Assembly (NCBI RefSeq): GCF_002575655.3
Contig: NC_053037.3
Location: 322,923,294-322,987,293, forward strand
DNA: 64,000 bases
Reading direction: 5' to 3'
Source: Aegilops tauschii subsp. strangulata
Taxonomy: Eukaryota > Streptophyta > Magnoliopsida > Poales > Poaceae
Shown here: one piece after another, positions 47,532-60,278 of the stretch
Layout: every line of letters begins with the position of its first letter
Position numbering within the stretch: position 1 is the stretch's first letter
Translations under genes and position numbers: made by a program
The notes under the pieces: generated by a model
Database searches by the model: none
The model's input: only the letters and a program-made list of their open reading frames with translations
Told to the model about the DNA's origin: nothing

Positions 47532-49264
47532 TGTTGGGGAACGTAGTATTTCAAAAAAAATCCTATGCACACGCAAGATCTATCATGGTGATGCATAGCA
47601 ATGAGAGGGGAGAGTGTAGTCCACGTACCCTCGTAGACCGTAAGCGGAAGCGTTATGACAACGCGATTGATGTAGTCGTACGTCTTCACGATCCGACCGA
47701 TCCTAGCACCGAAAGTACGCCACCTCCGTGATCTGCGCATGTTCGGCTCGGTGACGTCCCACGAGCTCTTGATTCAGCTGAGTGTCGAGGGAGAGCTTCG
47801 TTAGCACGACGGCGTGATGACGGTGATGATGAAGTTACCGACGCAGTGCTTCGCCTAAGCACTACAACGATATGACCGAGGCGGAATCTGTGGAGGGGGG
47901 CACCGCACATGGCTAAGACAATTGTCAACTTGTGTGTCTATGGGGTGCCCCCCTCCCCGTATATAAAGGAGTGGAGGAGGGGGAGGGCCGGCCCTCTATG
48001 GCGCTCCCTGGGAGGAAACCTACTCCCACCGGGAGTAGGATTCCCCCTTTCCCTAGTTGGAGTAGGAGAGAAGGATGGAGGAGAGAGGGAGAAGGAAAGG
48101 GGGCGCCGCCCCCCTTCCCTAGTCCAATTCGGACCCAAGGGGGAGGGGGCACGCGGCCTGCCCTGGCCGCCTCTCTCTCTCCACTAAAGCCCATTAGGGC
48201 CCATATACTCCCCGGGGGGTTCCGGTAACCCCCCGGTACTCCGGTAAATGCCCGAACTCACCCGGAACCATTCCGATGTCCAAACATAGTCATCCAATAT
48301 ATCGATCTTTATGTCTCGACCATTTCGAGACTCCTTGTCATGTCCGTGATCATATCTGGGACTCCGAACAACCTTCGGTACTTCAAAACACATAAACTCA
48401 TAATATCGATCGTCACCGAACGTTAAGCGTGCGGACCCTACGGGTTCGAGAACTATGTAGACATGACCGAGACTCAACTCTGGTCAATAACCAACAGCGG
48501 AACCTGGATGCTCATATTGGTTCCTACATATTCTACGAAGATCTTTATCGGTGAAATCGCACAACAACATACGTAGTTCCCTTAGTCATCGGTATGTTAC
48601 TTACCCGAGATTCGATCGTCGGTATCTCAATACCTAGTTCAATCTCGTTACCGGCAAGTCTCTTTACTCGTTCCGTAATGCATCATCCCGCAACTAACTC
48701 ATTAGTCACAATGCTTGCAAGGCTTATAGTGATGTGCATTACCAAGAGGGCCCAGAGATACCTCTCCGATACTCAGAGTGACAAATCCTAATCTTGATCT
48801 ATGCCAACTCAAAAAACACCATCGGAGACACCTGTAGAGCATCTTTATAATCACCCAGTTACGTTGTTGACGTTTGATAGCACACTAGGTGTTCCTCCGG
48901 TATTCGGGAGTTGCATAGTCTCATAGTCATGGGAACATGTATAAGTTATGAGGAAAGCAATAGCAACAAACTAAACGATCATCGTGCTAAGCTAACGGAT
49001 GGGTCAAGTCAATCACATCATTCTCTAATGATGTGATCCCGTTTATCAAATGGAACTCTTTGTCCATGGCTAGGAAACTTAACCATCTTTGATTAACGAG
49101 CTAGTCAAGTAGAGGCATACTAGTGACACTCTGTTTGTCTATGTATTCACATATGTACTAAGTTTCCGGTTAATACAATTCTAGCATGAATAATAAACAT
49201 TTATCATGATATAAGGAAATATAAATAACAACTTTATTATTGCCTCTAGGGCATATTTCCTTCA
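47532..49264 (-). repeat. 3' LTR of the copia element (1733 bp)
   Basis: On the minus strand it starts TGAAGGAAATATGCCCTAGAGG, the well-known start of Angela/BARE/WIS-like LTRs, and ends at 47532 in ACGTTCCCCAACA. The adjacent minus-strand AAGTGCAAGTGGGAGAC (49265-49281) is the polypurine tract. Length fits this family. ORFs at 47686-48477 are inside the LTR and are not genes. Confidence 0.9.
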
Positions 49265-49319
49265 GTCTCCCACTTGCACTTGAGTCAATAATCTAGATTA
49301 CATTGTGATGATTCTAACA

Positions 49320-50796
49320 CCCATGGAATCTTGGTGCTGATCATGTTTTGCTCGTGAGAGAGGCTTAGTCAACGGGTCTGCAACATTCAGATCCGTATGT
49401 ATCTTGCAAATCTCTATGTCTCCCTCCTTGACTTGATCGCAGATGGAATTGAAGCGTCTCTTGATGTGCTTGGTTCTCTTGTGAAATCTGGATTCCTTGC
49501 CAAGGCAATTGCACCAGTATTGTCACAAAAGATTTTCATTGGACCCGATGCACTAGGTATGACACCTAGATCGGATATGAACTCCTTCATCCAGACTCCT
49601 TCATTTGCTACTTCCGAAGTAGCTATGTACTCCGCTTCACATGTAGATCCCGCCACGACGCTCTGCTTGGAACTGCACCAACTGACAGCTCCACCATTCA
49701 ATAAAAATACGTATCCGGTTTGTGACTTAGAGTCATCCGGATCAGTGTCAAAGCTTGCATCAACGTAACCGTTTACGACGAGCTCTTTGTCACCTCCATA
49801 AACGAGAAACATATCCTTAGTCCTTTTCAGGTATTTCAGGATATTCTTGACCGATGTCTAGTGATCCACTCCTGGATTACTTTGGTACCTCCCTGCTAAA
49901 CTAATAGCAAGGCACACATCAGGTCTGGTACACAGCATTGCATACATGGTAGAACCTATGGCTGAAGCATAGGGAATGACTTTCATTTTCTCTTTATCTT
50001 CTGCAGTGGTCGGGCATTGAGTCTGACTCAACTTCACACCTTGTAACACAGGCAAGAACCCATTCTTTGCTTGATCCATTTTGAACTTCTTCAAAACTTT
50101 GTCAAGGTATGTGCTTTGTGAAAGTCCAATTATGCGTCTTGATCTATCTCTATAGATCTTGATGCCCAATATATAAGCAGCTTCACCGAGGTCTTTCATT
50201 GAAAAATTCTTATTCAAGTATCCTTTTATGTTATTCAGAAATTCAGTATCATTTCTGATCAACAATATGTCATCCACATATAATATCAGAAATGCTACAG
50301 AGATCCCACTCACTTTCTTGTAAATACAGGCTTCTCCAAAAGTCTGTATAAATCCATATGCTTTGATCACACTATCAAAGCATATATTCCAACTCCGAGA
50401 GGCTTGCACCAGTCCATAAATGGATCGCTGGAGTTTGCACACTTTGTTAGCACCTTTTGGATCGACAAAAACCTTCTGGTTGCATCATATACAACTCTTC
50501 TTTAATATATCCATTAAGGAATGCAGTTTTGATATCCATTTGCCAAATTTCATAATCATAAAATGCGGCAATTGCTAACATGATTCAGACGGACTTAAGC
50601 ATCGCTACGGGTGAGAAGGTCTCATCATAGTCAACTCCTTGAACTTGTCAAAAACCTTTCACAACAAGTCGAGCTTTGTAGACAGTAACATTACCGTCAG
50701 CGTCAGTCTTCTTCTTGAATATCCATTTATTCTCTATGGCTTGCCGATCATCGGGCAAGTCAACCAAAGTCCATACTTTGTTCAAATACATGGATC
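49320..50796 (-). pseudogene. Copia pol C-terminal fragment (reverse transcriptase and RNase H)
   Basis: The frame begins at the CACTA-2 junction with NKWIFKKKTDADGNVTVYKA and runs through [21 protein letters not shown] precedes a one-base shift, then CKLQRSIYGLVQASRSW and the active-site segment LILYVDDILL (49858-50442 segment). RNase H follows (GYVDASFDTDPDDSKSQTGY, EAEYIATSEVANEGVWMKEF; 49414-49812) and the tail ICKIHTDLNVADPLTKPL ends near 49322. Lesions include stops near 50645 and 50590, TAG at 49858-49860, a frameshift near 50465 and another before 49414. YVDD is intact but the gene is dead. Confidence 0.9.
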
Positions 50797-51249
50797 CACT
50801 ACAAAAAAAATACACTTCCGTGATGATACATGTTTGTCACAGTAGGTCGCGTTTTCTGTCATGCATGTACATCCATGACAAATTTATGACAGAATCAAGA
50901 TAGTCATACCAGTGCTGTCGTAGAAGTGTTCCATGACATTGCCAAAATTATCATCACGGAAGTGTCCACTTCCATGACGATAAATCGCGCGTCACAGAAG
51001 TGCTTTCGTCAAGGGTGACCGACACGTGGCATCCACCGTAATGGAACGCCGTTAAGCTATCGGGTTGGATTTTGGATCCGATAACCCGTTAACAGCCACG
51101 ACCAATGCCGATTTTCCACGTGTAAAATTCCCATTGGCTGACGGATCCACGCGTCAGCTCCACGTTGGCGCAGGTGTCACTCATCCAACGGTCGAGATGG
51201 GCCTATGATATGTTGACACGTGGACCGGCCCAAAAGTGGCCCACAAAGT

Positions 51250-51525
51250 TTAAATGGGCCGGCCCAACCGAAGGCCCATAAGATTTAGCGGACCATAATG
51301 GGCCGGCCCAGCTAAAGGCCCACAAAATTTAGCGGACCATAATGGGCCGGCCCAGCTAAAGGCCCACACAATTTTGCAGACCATAATGGGCCGGCCCAGC
51401 TAATGGCCCACAAGATTTTGCGGACCACAATGGGCCGGCCCAGCTAAAGGCCCACAAGATTTTGCAGACCATAATGGGCCGGCCCAGATAAAGGCCCAAC
51501 ATTCTCTGTCAAATCGGCCCGTCAA
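51250..51525. repeat. 44-bp subterminal tandem repeats of CACTA-2 (about 6 copies)
   Basis: Units read GGACCATAATGGGCCGGCCC then AGCTAAAGGCCCACAAAATT TAGC, repeating from about 51290 to 51510 with few differences. Each contains the palindrome GGGCCGGCCC and TGGGCC words. They are expected binding sites for a TnpA-like protein. Confidence 0.9.
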
Positions 51526-52340
51526 CGGCCTGTCCTAAACTTGTCATCAACGCGGCCCATGGTCACTGTTGGCCCGTTAACAGTCCGCTAAGTAATTGGG
51601 CCGAATTACGGCCCGGTGTATTTCCGGCCTGTTAAAGGTTTGGCTTCATTTGGGCCCATTTACAGGCCATCAAAACTTTCGGCCCATAAACGACCGTGAA
51701 GGATTTGGGTCATATTCGGCCATGTCTGACATTCGGCCTGTTAGAGGCCCACTATAGCTTTGGGCCACTTTCGGCCTGTTGTCATTTTCGGCCTGTTAAC
51801 GCCGGACGTAAACCATGGGCCATATGTGGCCCAACGTCATATCGGGCCCATTAACGGCCCATATAAAAATGACGATAATCTAGCCCGACCGAAGTTCCGG
51901 CCTGTTAAAGGCCCGTGTATTAGGTCGGCGCATTTACGGCCCGTCCGAATTTCGGCCTGTCAAAGATCCGCATCGTAAATGGGCCACCATTTCGGCCTGC
52001 TAAGTCCAGTGGGTTATCTGGCACAATCAGGGCCCAATCTCACTTTTGGTCTATTAAAGGCCCATGTTTTTTATGGGCTCGAGATATTTACACCTGTAAA
52101 CGGCCTATTTTTACTGAGGGCCCAAATTATGTTTAGGCCTGTAAAGGCCCACTATGGGCAGAGGCCTACCAGAAAAATATGAAAGCTTATGCTGATTTAG
52201 GCCCAGATATTTTTAGTGGGCTACATGCCAATTTCGGCCCGTAATCGTTTTTAGCCCAATTGGAATGGGCCCGACGAATATTGGCATGTTGGGCTCCTAC
52301 GAAGCTTTCGGCCGAATACATTACTAAGATAAACCTACAC
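51526..52340. repeat. Degenerate GGCC/TGGGCC-rich subterminal region
   Basis: Dozens of GGCCCA, GGCCTGTTA and TGGGCC words at irregular 15-40 bp spacing. No ORF of note (51760-51978 and 51979-52182 are chance frames). It probably represents older decayed copies of the 44-bp unit. Confidence 0.75.
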
Positions 52341-52396
52341 TATACAAAAATAGCGTCGTAATTACTGCAGCTTGAGGCAGCATCATAAATGTTGTA

Positions 52397-55300
52397 TCAC
52401 AACAAAATAAATTCCAACCATACAACAAAAGGCCTGTTGGCATAAAGTTTATAGTCCTTCCAGATAAAAGCACCATCAGATGTATAGAAGCACAGATCAT
52501 TTGACCTGAGTGCTAATGTTTCAGGCTGTAGAATCTGATGGAGCAGCACGATCTCCACCTTTTTCCGCCATTGCTCTTGAACAACGAAGCGAATGTCTGA
52601 TAGTCTGGTTTCAAAACCATTCATATCTTGACGACATTTCTCAACCACTATTCTTGTTTCCGAAACAACGTCCATTAGGGATTGGACTTGTGTCTGGAGC
52701 ACAGATATATCACTCTGTCTAGCAGGAAGATTTTGTTCAGTAGGCAATTTGGACGAGGTTACCTTGACAACCAACCCAGAATTACGTAGGAAGGTGCTTT
52801 TTGCACTGTTAGTGGAGAGATACTGACACACTGCAGCAAGAGGTGACATTGTGCATGTAGTAGCCTCGTCACCTTCAGGTGGTTGTGGCTGTTCAATCAT
52901 TTGTTCCATAGCTTCCTGAAAGTTTGAACTTGTAGATTAGTGTACCAGATAAGTTACTAATGAGACAAAAACAAACAAAGTAGGTTAAACGTTTATACAT
53001 AACTTATTTTGGTGAACTACTGTAATACATTAGCATGTATTGTAGTGCCAACTACATAATAAAATCACTTTCGGAACATATGTCCATGTAGCATGCCTAC
53101 TGTATTGTCTATTTCCTCACATTCGTTGACATCTAAGGATAAAGAGACATGGTTTAAAGTAGGATGAACATAGTATGACATCATTCATATCATGGGCAAA
53201 CAGATATAAAACAAACAGGCTATTTTATCATTGTGTGCGCACGTGAACATAACAACTAGATTACAGATCATGACCAAAAGAATATCCTTCATCTCTTTTA
53301 AACCATGTAAGGTGAAATGATACGTTAAGACAACTGTGAATAAAAGTGAACAGAGTAACTGACATTGGCTGCAAACCAAGTAGTTAAATGAAAACATCAC
53401 AGTACCAATCAATTCAAGGCAGGAGGAGTAAGGACTTACAATAGCGGCTTGAACTGGTGTGCTCATGCCCTTCATCTTGCTGGTGTGGCAATCCTTGAAG
53501 ATTTGCACTGCATTCGGTTTAGGTTCTTTTTGGTCCGCACGGGCTTTCCTCTATATTTGGAACAAGTCAATATAGATATGATAATATGGCACAAAAAAAG
53601 AAGGAAGTAGCAGCTATTTACAAGAGCCTCGCAGTGTGCAATATAGCTACGATATCCTGTTGTCTGTTGGAATTTCACTTTAGAACGGTTGGTTTTGTTC
53701 TTCAAACAGTTAGCCTAGAAGAAGATACACTTGTAAGGCACATACATAAATACAAGTTCAATATGTGGTCTGATCAAATACATATAGCCTACCTGATACT
53801 TTGGATCAGACCAGTGTTTAACGAGGGCTGTCCAGTCTTCATCTGTAATATATTCCACTGGAGATGTTTGGGCGATTTCATTGTTAGCCTTGCCTTCAAA
53901 GTGAGATTTTCTAAGGTGGTACCGATACTGTCGCAGAGCAGACTGAAAATGAGTGCATGCTTGTTTAGTTGCATCATCTTTCGGATCCAACTTGAACCTC
54001 ATCTGTTGAAAAAAGAATGTGAGTCTTATTAGGAGGAAGCTAGAAAGTATGGGACAGAGCAAGACAATACTACTAATTGCGATGAATAACATTACTTACG
54101 GATAAATGGTCAAGGAAGGTGTTAAACTGGGTATTGTCTTTCTCATTGCTGTACTGGATCCACGTTGGGAGGATACGTGCATGACACCTAACGGCCGACT
54201 GCCTCTGATACTAACTTGGTTGACTCTGTAGCATTACGTGGCCTTTTTAAACCTGCCTCAAAATGGATCTCCATTCTTCCTCCTTTAGATTTTGTTAATC
54301 TGTCAAGCATTATCCCTGATGTTTGTTTCCGCTTGCGCCGTGGTGCTAGTTCAACAACGAATATGGAAAGTGTTAGTGTACATCAAACTGTGAGAGTACA
54401 TATAAAGGAGCATGCAACTGCAACTTGACTCGGTCAGGTACCATCTTGGTGTTGATGCTCATGAGGTTCATCTGATCTTGCCAAGTCATGTTGTGTCAGC
54501 AGTGCTTCGGAAGTAGTGTTAGGGGTGAAGGCAGCTTGGGAACTGGCCAGTTCCGGAGCAAACGAACGATTAACTGGTTGAGATGCTGGTACAGTTGAAG
54601 CGGATGCTGCAGCTGGTGGAGCAGGTGATACTGTGGTTGTAGATTTAGCCGGTGGACTTGGACCTTCTACTGCACTATAAGTACCAGCAGAACCTTTTCC
54701 GTTTCACCCGACGAGTAACAACACTCCCTACTACATTATTTTCCTTGCTCTTTTTTGACTTTGCCATGTCAAGCTGTACCCACAACACAAAAGAATAAAA
54801 TCACTCTTCAGAACTCATTGATGCATGATATAGACAAGCAATACTTTGATGTAAGACAACCGTATGAGGATGGAATATGTAAGAAAAACAGGACGGCATG
54901 ACATATTCACAGCTACTATGTGCAAACTAAGCAGAAGGATTTTCAAGAAAATAGAAGTAATGCAAGCTAGACACCATATGAAAGATGCAACCAATATTAC
55001 TCTGCCAAGTTAAAAGTGTCTTGTCATAAGTGGCAATTCGAAAAATTAGAAGCAGTACAACGTAGAAATCAATGCAAGATGCAACCACTATCAAACTGCC
55101 ATGTTAAAAGCGTCCAATCATGAGTGACTGATGCGGGATACACAACAGCAGTACTTTGATGTAAGAACATGGTATGATAGATAGATGCAGTGTATTCTAG
55201 ACACAGAAAGCCATGTCATATGCACATGTATAACGTATAAACTCAGCAGGTGCAATTTAATCAAAATAGAAGAAATACAGGCTAGACAACATATGCAACA

Positions 55301-58300
55301 TGAAACCAATTATCACACTGTCAACTTAGAGCAAGCACCTGTGATGGTGGAGTACGGGAGATGAACTCATCATGTAGACTTGGGACTTCAACTTCATTAG
55401 CAGTAGCAGTGGCAAATCTAGAGAGTCTTCGTTTGCGTCGGTGCGGAGGACCACCAACATCCCCTAACTTACTCTTTTCCTTCCTATTTTCTGATATTGC
55501 CTTATGAAGTCAAAACCACAAGAAGATGAATAAAATTAGCTCTGCATAACTGGTTGATGCATGATACAGACGAACACTACTTTGATGTAAGGCAAGCGCA
55601 GGATAGGAGGATGGAATATGTATGAAAAAACAGTAAGCGGAAGGCATTTCAACAAAATTAGAAGAAATGAAAGCTAGGCACCATATGAAGATGCAACCAA
55701 TATCACTCTATCAGGTAAAAAGTGTCTCGTCGTAAGTGCCATTTCAAGAAATTAGAAGCAGTACAAGCTAGAAGACAATGCAAGATGCAACCTACATCAC
55801 AGTCCCAAGTTAAATGTATCTTATGGGTAAGTGATCGTTGCAGGTATAAGTTGTAAGCTACGCAAATGCAATTCAACATAATCAGAAGCAATACAAACTA
55901 GACATCATACGGAAAACGCAACCACGTATAACAGTTCCAAGTAAGAGCAAGCACCTGTGATGGTGGAGTAGGGGAGATGTGCTCATCATGTACACGTATG
56001 TTCTAGAAACAGGAACACGTGTCATATTCACAGGCATTATGTGTAAAGTAAGCATATGCAATTCAAGTTAGAAGCAATACAAGCTAGACATCATACGCAA
56101 CATGCAACCACATATAATAGTGTCAAGTTAGAGCAAGCACCTGTGATGGTGGAGCAGGGGAGATGTGCTCATCATCTACACAACTACGTTGACTGTCCAG
56201 CCTTGTGTTGTCTTGCGAATCTTGTTGGGAGGATGGCGGAGTAGAATCTGTAGAGACCCCCTGTTTGAGTTGCTCCGAAGGACCACCATCATCCACTACC
56301 GGACTAATTTCCTTCAGCTGTAATGATTTTGCATTGTGAAGTCAAACCGATAAGAAAAAGGAATAAAATTCTCTCTTCAGAACTCATTCATGCATGATAC
56401 TGACGAACACTACTCGGATGAAAGGCAAACACATGATGCGAGGATGGAATATGTATGAAAAACAGGATGGTGTGACATATTCACACCTATGATGTGGTAA
56501 CTAAGCAGAAGGCATTTCAACAAATTAGAAGCACTGCAAGCTAGACACCATATGAAAGATGCAACCAATATCACTCTGCCAAGTTCAAACTATATGGCGT
56601 TTCAACAAATTAGAAGCAGTACATGCTAGAAATCATATGCAAGACACAACCAATATCAGAGTGGCGACTTAAAGGTGCCTTATCATAAGTGACTGATGCG
56701 GGATACGCAAGAATAGTAGTCTGATGTAGAAACAGGAACACATGTCATATTCACAGGCATTATGTGTAAAGTAAGCAGATGCAATTCAACAAAGTTAGAA
56801 GCAATACAAGCTAGACATCATACGCAACATGCAACCACATATAATAGTGCCAAGTTAGAGCAAGCACCTGTGATGGTGGAGTAGGGGAGATGTGCTCATC
56901 ATCTACACAGCTACGTTGACTGTCTAGCCTTGTGTTGTCTTGCGAATCTTGTTGGGAGGATGGCGGAGTAGAATCTGTAGAGAACCTCCGTTTCAGTTGC
57001 TCGGAAGGACCACCATCATCCAATGCCTTGCCAATTTCCTTCAGCTTTATTGATTTTGCATTGTGAGGTCATACCGACAAGAAAAAGGAATAGCATTCGC
57101 TCTTCAGAACTCATTCATGCATGATACTGACGAACACTACTCTGATGAAAGGCAAAGTCATGATACGAGGATGGAATATGTACGAAAAAATGGACGGCTT
57201 GACATATTCACACCTATGATGTGGTAACTAAGCAGAAGGCACTTCAACAAATTAGAAACACTGCAAGACACCATATGGAAGGTGCAATCAATATCACCCT
57301 GCCAAGTTAAAATTGTCTCGTCATAGGTGGCGTTCATCAAACTAGAAGCAATACATGCTAGAAATCTTATTCAAGACGCAAACCAATATCACACTGCCAA
57401 CTTAAAGGTGTCCCATCATAAGTGACTGATGCAGGATACACAAGAAGAGTAGTTTCATGTAAGAACATGGTGTGATAGACAGATATAGTATGTACCAAAA
57501 ATAGGAAAGCGTGTCATATTCACATGTATCATGTGTAAGCTAAGCAGATGCAGTTTACACTAATTAGGAGCAATACGAGCTAGACACCATATGCAACATG
57601 CAACCAGATATCACACTGCCAAGTTAGAGCAAGCACCTTGGATGGTGGAGTAGGGGAGCGGAGACTTGGACCTTGTAATGCACTATCAGTACAAGGAGAA
57701 TCAGTACAGATGCTCCGTTTACGTTGCTGCAGAGGACCACCATCATCGCCTTCCTTACTCTTTTCCTTCCTCTTTCTTGATTTTGCCTTGTCAAGTCAAA
57801 CCCACAAGAAAAAGGAATAAAATTTGCTCTTCAGAACCCATTGATGCATGATACTGACGAACACTACTTTCATGTAAGGCAGCCGCATGATAGGAGGATG
57901 GAATATGTATGAAAAACAGGACGGCGTGACATATTGACATGTATGATGTATAAAGTGTAAACTAAGCACAAGGTGCTTGAACTTGTTAGAATCGATGCAA
58001 GCTAGAAACCATATGAAAGATGAAACCAATATCACTCTGCCAAATTAAAAGGGTGCCCTAACAAATGTATTTGACCAAATTAGAAGCAATACATGGCAAC
58101 AGGCTAGAAATAATATGCAATATGCAACGAATAAAGGTGACTCATCGTAAGTGATTGATGCAGGATACAGAAGAGAGGTAGTTTCATGTAAGAACAAGGT
58201 TAACACATAGATGTAGTGTGTACCAAAAATAGGAAGGCATGTCATATTCACAGGTATAGTGTGTAAACTAAGCAGATGCAATTTACCCTAATTAGAAGCA

Positions 58301-60278
58301 TTACAAGCTAGACACCATATCAACATGCAACCACATATCACACTGCGAAGTTAGAGCAAGCACCTGTGATGGTGGTGTAGGGGAAGTGCGGTCTTCAGGT
58401 ACAGAGCTACGTTCAATATCTTCATTTAGGCTTGCTGTTTCTTGAGAATCATGTGGAGAGGATGAAATTGCATTCTTTATAAGAGTATTGCATCTCATAT
58501 TAACCCACACGCATGACTGTCTCATCATAAGAGATAGACGCAGGATACACAAGAACAGTAGTTTGATGTAAGAACATGGTGTGATAGGCAGATGTACTAT
58601 GTACCAAAAAAAGGAAGGCGTGTCATATTCACATGTATAATGTGTAAGCTAAGGAGATGCAATTTAACAAATTAGGAGCATTGATGAGGGATACACAAGA
58701 AAAGTAGTTTGATGTAAGAACATGGTTAATAGAAAGACGTAGTATGTACCAAAAACAGGAAGGCATGTCATATTCACAGGTATAATGTGTTAACTAAGCA
58801 GATGCAATTTACCCTAATTAGAAGCACTACAAGGTAGACACCATATGCAACATGCAACCACATATCACACTGCCAAGTAAGAGCAAGCACCTGCGATGGT
58901 GGTGTGGGGGAATTGTGGCGATCAACTAGAGAGCTACGTTGACTATCTTCATTTAGCCTTGCTGTTTCTTGAGAATCATGTGGGGAGGATGACACTGCAC
59001 TCTTTAAACGAGTAGGGCGTCTCACAGTAACCCACTCGGGTGACTGTCTCATCATAAGTGATTGACGAGGGATACAAAAGAGCATTAGTTTGATGTACGA
59101 ACATGGTTAATAGACATATGTAGTATGTATCAAAAACAGGAAGGCATGTCATTATCAAAGGTATAATGTGTAAAGTAAGCAGATGCAATTTAACCAAATT
59201 GGAAGCAATACAAGCTAGACACCATATGCAACATGCAACCACATTTGACAACGCGAAGTTAAAGCAAGCACCTGGGATGGTTGTGTGTGGCAATTGAGAT
59301 CATCAACTGCAGAGCTACGTTTACTGTCTCCAACTGCTGACACTGCACCCATTAGAGCGCTGAAACGCTTAGTGCTTATCTTCGAATTACACTGGAGCGA
59401 CTTCTGTCTTTTCTTTTCTGCATTCATCAACACTGCGTCAGAGTCTGAAATACCCATGCATAAAAAAACAATAGTGTGAGTATGGGTGAAGTGTGTGCAC
59501 AATTAGTACAGTGTAAAGGTAGCAGATAGCAGGTCGGTGAGAAATAAATGACGGGAGACATATGATAGCTCTACAACATGCATGGCACACTAAATTACTA
59601 CAGGATTCTATGAAAATAACAGTCGACTGAAAGCAAATAGGTCAGTCCATTTTTTCTGCACCGTTCGATGTACAAAAAACGGGCAGATCGCCTTCATCTA
59701 CCTCCAACCAGTCAGTGTTGACGATCTTCCTCGAAACGCCAGCGACCACCGGCCCAGTATTCCTCCCCTGCCTGCGCCCTCCCCTCGACCTCACCGCACC
59801 GCCGTGCTTGGCACCGCCCCCCCGGCCATCCATTCAAGCCCCGCCGACCTCCAGATCGGGCGCAAGCAGCTCCTGCGCCCCACACCCCTATGATAGACAT
59901 CGATGCACCGCTTCCCCGGGGAACAGGCGGACTAGGTGCTCCACGCGCCTAAGTGGGTGCTGCTTCTTTTAATTGCGGTTCGACTGACCCTGAATTGAAA
60001 TCCAGGCGGGCTACTGACCTCTAGCAAAGGTGAAATAGTACAAGGGAGGAAACCTTATGCATTTAGTATCACGAAGAAGATGCAGTAAGAAGCGCTCAAC
60101 TAGTTTCTTTCGTGGGATGAATACGGTGTGAGCAAAGACGTAAGATTTGCACGAATAAGGGAAGAGGAGTACCTCTTTCCGCTGGCAGTGCTGTGTCCTC
60201 CTGTTTTTCCGACGATCTTCTTGTTGTTCGCCGGAAACCAGAAGTTGTGGAGGACGGTGCAGCCTTGGACGAACCCAT
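52397..60278 (-). CDS. CACTA-2 TnpA-like / Ptta-En-Spm transposase-family gene, 15 exons, two single-base frameshifts
   Basis: Exons read by eye: 60173-60278 (ATG, MGSSKAAPSS), 59272-59444, 58891-59043, 58364-58516, 57637-57786, 56868-57044, 56141-56317, 55955-56002, 55339-55500, 54442-54773, 54100-54345, 53793-54002, 53622-53714, 53440-53550, 52397-52915 (stop). All have GT-AG ends and phases agree. Exons 2-9 are amplified modules ending SPTPPSQ-like; exons 3-9 are all multiples of three in phase 0. Exons 11-14 match the plant transposase Ptta/En/Spm family (PF03004-like): EDWTALVKHWSDPKYQ, then KNKTNRSK. Exon 15 is a Gln/Glu-rich helical tail. In En/Spm this protein class binds subterminal repeats. 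Lesions are one extra base in the AAAA near 54698 and in GGCC near 54165. An internal ATG (54767) could start a shorter protein of about 500 residues. Confidence 0.75.
54790..59460. repeat. Tandem exon-intron modules (about 8, 0.4-0.8 kb each)
   Basis: Introns as well as exons are repeated. One intron block (GATGTAAGGCA...GATGGAATATGTATGAAAAA) recurs near 54850, 55580, 56420, 57140 and 57875. Another (GACTGATGCGGGATACACAA...GTAAGAACATGGT) recurs near 55122, 56690, 57423, 58157, 58540, 58685 and 59065. Every module ends with the donor context AGCAAGCACCTGTGATGGTGG (plus strand, ending just inside the exon). The mosaic of full and partial modules suggests repeated unequal exchange. Confidence 0.85.

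Larger units (their letters stand above)
47532..50796 (-). mobile_element. 3' part of an Angela/BARE/WIS-like Ty1/copia element
   Basis: The 3' LTR (47532-49264) and the C-terminal part of pol (49320-50796) are on the minus strand. Upstream pol, gag and the 5' LTR are missing: CACTA-2 begins at 50797, and no copia sequence is seen on its far side within the window. The element inserted into the gag of the Athila-type element; the flank left of the LTR is GCTCA (47527-47531). Confidence 0.85.

Noticed and set aside
47686..48477. Several 60-98 codon ORFs on both strands
   Set aside because: They fall inside the copia LTR.
59640..59900. Possible extra exon of the CACTA-2 gene (minus strand frame ending SNGAEKMD)
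   Set aside because: No acceptor/donor pair fits the phase between exon 1 (ends phase 1) and exon 2 (starts by completing that codon), which already join directly.
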